Positions 6,381-9,250 of a DNA stretch of 9,250 nucleotides are shown one piece after another. Numbering within the stretch: position 1 is the first letter of the stretch; each line of letters opens with the position of its first letter. Source of the DNA: Aliarcobacter butzleri (GTDB lineage: Bacteria; Campylobacterota; Campylobacteria; Campylobacterales; Arcobacteraceae); the NCBI GenBank assembly GCA_012522985.1, contig JAAYJJ010000011.1, forward strand, positions 1-9,250, given 5' to 3'. Made by a program: the position numbers and the translations under genes. The notes under the pieces were generated by a model that worked only from the letters and a program-made list of their open reading frames with translations, was not told where the DNA came from and did no database searches.

Positions 6381-7055
6381 CTATTTTATTACTTTTGTAT
6401 AGTTTATGTCTGTTATAAAAACACCTAATGGATTTTTTAAGATCTCTTCTTCGCTACTAGGTAATATCTGCTCAACTGTGAAAAACCCTTTATATATATC
6501 TTCAGAGATTATATTTTCAGATACATCACTTATTGTCTCCATCCATTCAACTTGCCAAGTATCAGTGCTTTGTGGTACTATACTTGTAATCTTAACTCTT
6601 ATATTTTCTTTTTTACTTTTTTCATAAGGATTGTTCTTTTGAAAATACTCATTTACATAGTTATAAGCTTTTGTTTGAGCTCTTAAATAAGAATATCCAT
6701 CAAAGATAAATTTTCTTTGAGTTTGTGGATCTCCCCAAATAGTTCTCCAGTTATAAATAAAGCTATTTAAACTATATTTGATTACATTTGGATTTTGTAC
6801 ATTTATATTTTGTTGTACCATCCCAACTCTTTGTATGTTGCTTAGCTTATCAACTTCTATAACATATGGTACTAGCTTATTTTGAGTACCCATATAGCCT
6901 ACAAATATAACTGATGTAAAAGCTATGATTAAAGAAATAAATGCAACAACTTGCCAATTTCTTTTTTGAGAGATATAGCTTCCATATCTTTCTATCCATT
7001 CAGATTTTGCATTAACATAAGGATTAGTACTATTTATATGTTTTTCTTTACTCAT
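6381..7055 (-). CDS. trbF: TrbF/VirB8 T4SS inner-membrane assembly protein
   Basis: TrbF is the VirB8-family bitopic inner-membrane protein that scaffolds the channel. The 224-aa protein matches TrbF closely in style: NPYVNAKSEWIERYGSYI (11-28), a membrane helix at about 35-55, then LVPYVIEVDKLSN (61-73), a periplasmic NTF2-like domain with WRTIWGDPQTQRKFIFDGY, KITSIVPQSTDTWQVEWMET, and the ending EEEILKNPLGVFITDINYTK. Length is typical. The ATG overlaps the trbL stop as ATGA (7052-7055). The clear TrbF rather than generic VirB8 signature is the main reason for calling the whole block P-type. Confidence 0.94.
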   Translation of the reverse strand: MSKEKHINSTNPYVNAKSEWIERYGSYISQKRNWQVVAFISLIIAFTSVIFVGYMGTQNKLVPYVIEVDKLSNIQRVGMVQQNINVQNPNVIKYSLNSFIYNWRTIWGDPQTQRKFIFDGYSYLRAQTKAYNYVNEYFQKNNPYEKSKKENIRVKITSIVPQSTDTWQVEWMETISDVSENIISEDIYKGFFTVEQILPSSEEEILKNPLGVFITDINYTKVIK

Positions 7056-8278
7056 TTTTTTACTCCTGAAATAGTTCCACTCATATTTGGATCTTTACTG
7101 TTATTCATATTTTTAAATTTTTCTTCCATCACATTTGCCATAGAATTAGAAGTTCTTCCTTTTACAAAACTGCCTTTAAGATGATCAGAATAAGCTGATC
7201 CCATCTCTTTAGCCATTCCTTTAGCAGTTCCCATAAAGCTACTATCTCCACCTTTTGCTTCATGCAGATCCATAGCAGCTTGCATAGCTCTAGTAACACC
7301 TACAGTATTAGCTACTCCACTTGCAGTAGCTCCAACAACTGCACCAGCAGTCATAGCTGCAACTTGTTTAAATCCGCTAGATGTCATATGTGTATCACCA
7401 ATTCCACCACTCATAACAGCTTCTATTACAGTTGGTACAAGTTTTGTAATAACAGCAAATATCATTGATATAATCAAGGCTTGAGTGATTAATTCTATTG
7501 AAGTGTTATTACTAAGTTGAGTAGTGATTTTTTCTATATGTATAATGGCAAATCCCATTAAAGCTTGTATAACAAATAGTTCTATTCCAACTTTTACAGC
7601 TGTAAGTATAGGATTAAATGCAGTTTGTCTAAAATGCTCCATTCCACCAAGAGCTAAAGCAAAATAGATAACTACTTGCATAAGATAAAATTTAATATAA
7701 ACTATCATCAAGTCTATCGCCATAAATAAAAAAGCTAAAAGGATTAATACCCCAATAATAAGTGTAACTAAAGCTTGTGGTACACCATCCCAAAAAGAAG
7801 CCGATTTCCATATTGTATGAAAAATTCTATATGCACCATCAGTTATACTATCAGGGGTAACAAATACTCCACTTGCTTGATAAGACAAAATACTAAAACT
7901 ATCTTGAATATAGTCAAAAAGCCAAATATCAACATCAAATAAAAACATAATTATCCCAACAACTATTACTTTTTTTATTAGAGTTGCTAAAAATTCACCT
8001 ATTTCAAAGCCACTAAGAGCCATCTTTCCAAATGTCCAACCCCAGTCTATCAAGACTAAAGTCCAAAAAACCCACCAAGTTGCATTTTTAACTGCTGGTA
8101 TCCAAGAACCGATACCAATATTTATTTGGCTTAACATTCCAGTATTGTTTTCTAGAGCAAAAGAAGATGTAGGAAGAAGAAAAAAAGCTATAATTAGTAG
8201 CCATAAAAGGCTACTATATGATTTAAAACTGGTCTTGTTTACCTCTATTTGAGCCCAAAAACTTTCGCATATCAACAT
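7052..8278 (-). CDS. trbL: TrbL/VirB6 polytopic inner-membrane channel protein
   Basis: TrbL (VirB6 family) is the polytopic inner-membrane component of the channel. From the start chosen here it is 408 aa: an N-terminal signal-like helix (about 23-41, ending TSSFALE), then hydrophobic segments at about 66-82, 103-120, 168-191, 194-212, 232-249 and 264-283. A Gly/Ala-rich helical tail follows (about 300-365, with AAMTAGAVVGATASGVA) and a polar C-terminus. The open frame extends up to 8398, but the ATG at 8278 is the best supported: AAGGG lies 5 bases upstream and only 22 residues precede the hydrophobic core. This start overlaps the upstream exclusion-like gene by 56 bp and lies inside a 60-bp repeat, so residues 1-12 are simply the repeat read in another frame. 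The extension to 8398 would be wholly hydrophilic and read through that gene, so I reject it. Confidence 0.88.
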   Translation of the reverse strand: MLICESFWAQIEVNKTSFKSYSSLLWLLIIAFFLLPTSSFALENNTGMLSQINIGIGSWIPAVKNATWWVFWTLVLIDWGWTFGKMALSGFEIGEFLATLIKKVIVVGIIMFLFDVDIWLFDYIQDSFSILSYQASGVFVTPDSITDGAYRIFHTIWKSASFWDGVPQALVTLIIGVLILLAFLFMAIDLMIVYIKFYLMQVVIYFALALGGMEHFRQTAFNPILTAVKVGIELFVIQALMGFAIIHIEKITTQLSNNTSIELITQALIISMIFAVITKLVPTVIEAVMSGGIGDTHMTSSGFKQVAAMTAGAVVGATASGVANTVGVTRAMQAAMDLHEAKGGDSSFMGTAKGMAKEMGSAYSDHLKGSFVKGRTSNSMANVMEEKFKNMNNSKDPNMSGTISGVKK

Positions 8279-8513
8279 CTTTACCCTTAGCATAAGGGCT
8301 TTCTTCACCTGAAGAGCTGTTAAACAATGCCCATGAAGCATTTCCACAATCAATTTGCTCCACTTCATTGTATGTCTCCAACTTCTTGCATTGTGCAATT
8401 CTTGCTTTGGCTTCCTCTAAGTTTTTGGAATAATACTCTTTTGTTTTTGCCTCTTGTGTTTGACATCTCACCATAAATGACATTGCTACAATTAGTATTA
8501 AAATACTTTTCAT
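8223..8513 (-). CDS. entry-exclusion-like small lipoprotein (EexN/TrbK position) with a TrbJ-derived tail
   Basis: Residues 1-67 of this 96-aa protein resemble EexN-type entry-exclusion lipoproteins: a short signal peptide ending at C17, KTKEYYSKNLEEAKARIAQC (23-42) and EQIDCGNASWAL (52-63), i.e. the pattern 'YY--N--EA-A-I--C----DC-NA--A'. Exclusion proteins in the donor or recipient envelope block redundant transfer of the same element. The location between trbJ and trbL is that of trbK in trb operons and of eex between VirB5 and VirB6 genes in IncN plasmids. The lipobox is poor (Arg at -1, MVRC), so lipidation is uncertain. Residues 71-90 are not part of the exclusion family: they nearly repeat the C-terminus of the preceding TrbJ (KGKDVDMR, FLGSNR), encoded in a 60-bp DNA repeat. 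AAGGAG precedes the ATG at good spacing. The stop lies inside trbL. Confidence 0.75.
   Translation of the reverse strand: MKSILILIVAMSFMVRCQTQEAKTKEYYSKNLEEAKARIAQCKKLETYNEVEQIDCGNASWALFNSSSGEESPYAKGKDVDMRKFLGSNRGKQDQF
8244..8303. repeat. 60-bp direct repeat, copy 1 (end of exclusion gene / start of trbL)
   Basis: Matches 8588-8647 at 56 of 60 positions in the same orientation, 344 bp apart. It encodes residues 71-90 of the exclusion-like protein and, in another frame, the ribosome binding site and first 12 residues of TrbL. Confidence 0.92.
8284..8288 (-). promoter_or_regulatory. ribosome binding site deciding the trbL start
   Basis: AAGGG, 5 bases before the ATG at 8278. It lies inside the codons of the exclusion-like gene (Ala/Lys-Gly of the shared tail). 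No equally good site serves the other in-frame ATGs between 8278 and 8398, so this site selects the trbL start. Confidence 0.6.
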
Positions 8514-8526
8514 CTCTTCTCCTTGT

Positions 8527-8573
8527 ACTAAGTTTAGTTATTTGATTATACATAATTATTCCTTTTATTTAAC
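8527..8573 (-). promoter_or_regulatory. possible internal promoter before the exclusion-like gene
   Basis: In the 62-bp gap between trbJ and the exclusion-like gene, the minus strand has a perfect TATAAT at 8550-8545. A weak -35 candidate (GTTAAA, 8573-8568) lies 17 bases upstream. Just after the expected start site is an imperfect 12-bp palindrome, ACTAAGTTTAGT (8527-8538), which could be an operator. Campylobacterota promoters often lack a conserved -35, so this is plausible, but the region is AT-rich and chance matches are common. A separate promoter would suit an exclusion gene that must be on when transfer is off. Confidence 0.3.
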
Positions 8574-8622
8574 TTTTATTTAGACTTTCTATTTGAACCC
8601 AAAAATTGTCGCATATCAACAT
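8569..8622 (-). pseudogene. 17-codon relic of the trbL start inside the trbJ 3' end
   Basis: In the downstream-of-trbJ copy of the 60-bp repeat, an AAGGG and ATG at the equivalent spacing open a short frame reading MLICDNFWVQIESLNKS and then TAA. The true TrbL starts MLICESFWAQIEVNKTS. The likeness is at both DNA and peptide level and extends just past the 60-bp match. It looks like a duplicated and decayed trbJ/trbL junction. It could still be translated as a leader peptide, but nothing shows that. Confidence 0.6.
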
Positions 8623-9250
8623 CTTTACCCTTAGTATAAGGGCTTTCATCTAAATTGTTTTTTGAAAAGTTTTTTGTTTTTGCTTGATTTAAAATCTCTT
8701 TATTATTCAAAGAAGCATAATAATTAAGCATTGCATTAGTTTGATCCATCATCAAAAATCTAAGCTTTCTAGTCTCTTCTACATTATAAGCTATCAAATC
8801 TCCTATAGCTTGTAAGGCTTCAAGTTGTCCAACAGAATTAGATGATCTATTTTTTAAAGTTGTTAGCTCATATGTTTCATTATCTAGCTCTTCATATCTA
8901 GCTTCTAGTTTTTGCAATGTTCCATCTATTGTGTTTTGATTAATCATTGCTATTTCTTTATATTTGTTACTAAAAAGCTCGGCTTTTTCCTCTTCATTTT
9001 GAGCCTCATTTAGCATATTATTATACTTTTCAAAGTCACCATAAGTCTTTTCAAAACTTCTTGCAACACCCTCGGCATCATAACTTATAGTTTGTACTCT
9101 AGTCATTATTTGCCTAGTGTTCAAAAGAATACTTCTAGTATCTCTAAAGTCATAATTTGTTAGCCTTTTTAGATTTCTTTGTTGCATCTCTACCATTAAA
9201 AGCTGTTGTTGTAGTTGGCTATACATCTGTTCATACTGTTGTAGTTGCAA
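8576..9250 (-). CDS. trbJ: TrbJ/VirB5-family T4SS protein, 5' end cut by window edge
   Basis: The frame is open at the window edge and its first visible codon is TTG, so the N-terminus with the expected signal peptide is missing. The 224 visible residues are almost all helical: LQQYEQMYSQLQQQLLMVEMQQRNL is a Gln-rich coiled-coil start (positions 3-27, continuous), followed by LLNTRQIMTRVQTISYDAEG, FEKTYGDF, and a long helical pair through GQLEALQAIGDLIAYNVEETRKLR. This is the VirB5/TrbJ pattern, a periplasmic or pilus-tip component implicated in pilus assembly and recipient contact. The position before a trbK-type gene and trbL fits trbJ. The final 24 residues (ESPYTKGKDVDMR, then FLGSNRKSK) do not look like the helical body and are repeated at the end of the next gene. 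Confidence 0.85.
   Translation of the reverse strand: MQLQQYEQMYSQLQQQLLMVEMQQRNLKRLTNYDFRDTRSILLNTRQIMTRVQTISYDAEGVARSFEKTYGDFEKYNNMLNEAQNEEEKAELFSNKYKEIAMINQNTIDGTLQKLEARYEELDNETYELTTLKNRSSNSVGQLEALQAIGDLIAYNVEETRKLRFLMMDQTNAMLNYYASLNNKEILNQAKTKNFSKNNLDESPYTKGKDVDMRQFLGSNRKSK
8588..8647. repeat. 60-bp direct repeat, copy 2 (end of trbJ)
   Basis: Matches 8244-8303 with four differences. It encodes the last part of TrbJ. The four substitutions change two of the encoded tail residues (Ala/Thr and Lys/Gln) and leave the motif intact in both genes, so both copies remain coding. Confidence 0.92.

Noticed and set aside
5286..7468. Plus-strand frames opposite trbH, trbF and trbL
   Set aside because: Antisense to clear T4SS genes. 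The one at 7262 is almost entirely Ser/Asn/His/Cys/Thr, which reflects the complement of Ala/Gly/Met codons in the TrbL tail.
8279..8398. Longer TrbL start at 8398
   Set aside because: The extra 40 residues are hydrophilic and basic, read through the exclusion-like gene in another frame, and lack a ribosome site comparable to the one before 8278.
1..9250. oriT, CRISPR array, tRNA, IS element or integrase site
   Set aside because: I looked for nick-like inverted repeats in gaps, regular spaced repeats, cloverleaf elements and transposase frames and saw none. The gaps are too short for an oriT, which is probably outside the window.

Overview
The window is very AT-rich (by eye about 30% G+C). 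Every convincing gene lies on the minus strand, so it reads from 9250 down to 1. Base composition, codon use and the protein sequences suggest a Campylobacterota host (Arcobacter/Aliarcobacter, Campylobacter or a relative), on a conjugative plasmid or integrative conjugative element. The host group is inferred from composition and style, not from a marker gene.

Region 1 (9250 to 3822) is the core of a P-type (Trb/VirB) type IV secretion system. The order is trbJ (VirB5, cut by the window edge), an entry-exclusion-like small lipoprotein in the trbK slot, trbL (VirB6), trbF (VirB8), trbG (VirB9), trbH (VirB7-like lipoprotein) and trbI (VirB10). This J-K-L-F-G-H-I order is that of the trb operons of agrobacterial Ti plasmids and differs from RP4. 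Most junctions are stop/start overlaps of 1 to 4 bases, so the block is probably one translationally coupled operon. The ATPases (TrbB, TrbE) and pilin (TrbC) would lie beyond 9250.

Region 2 (3816 to 1) continues in the same direction. It holds a VirB1-like lytic transglycosylase, an unrecognised 64-aa protein, a 41-aa single-span membrane peptide, a short SSB, a very acidic 47-aa peptide, a 743-aa ArdC/metallopeptidase/DUF5710/Toprim-primase fusion, and the first 58 codons of a VirD4/TraG coupling protein. This part looks like DNA handling and recipient establishment: ssDNA binding, priming and anti-restriction, then substrate recruitment to the channel. Three of these reading frames (41, 47 and the 58-codon start) are short and easily missed.

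The most unusual feature is architectural. Two places in the operon carry a gene or gene pair bracketed by direct repeats that are copies of the 3' end of the preceding gene. (i) The exclusion-like gene lies between two 60-bp repeats (56/60 identical, 344 bp apart), so the exclusion protein and TrbJ end in the same tail (KGKDVDMR, then FLGSNR). The copy after trbJ still holds a 17-codon decayed duplicate of the trbL start. (ii) The 64-aa/41-aa pair lies between two 29-bp repeats (28/29 identical, 331 bp apart). The distal copy still encodes, in an unused frame, the last residues of the VirB1-like protein. In both cases recombination between the repeats would remove the insert cleanly and leave the flanking transfer genes intact. 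This suggests exchangeable accessory cassettes inside an otherwise rigid transfer operon. No stretch over about 65 bp lacks a gene, and I see no tRNA, rRNA, IS element, CRISPR array or convincing terminator.
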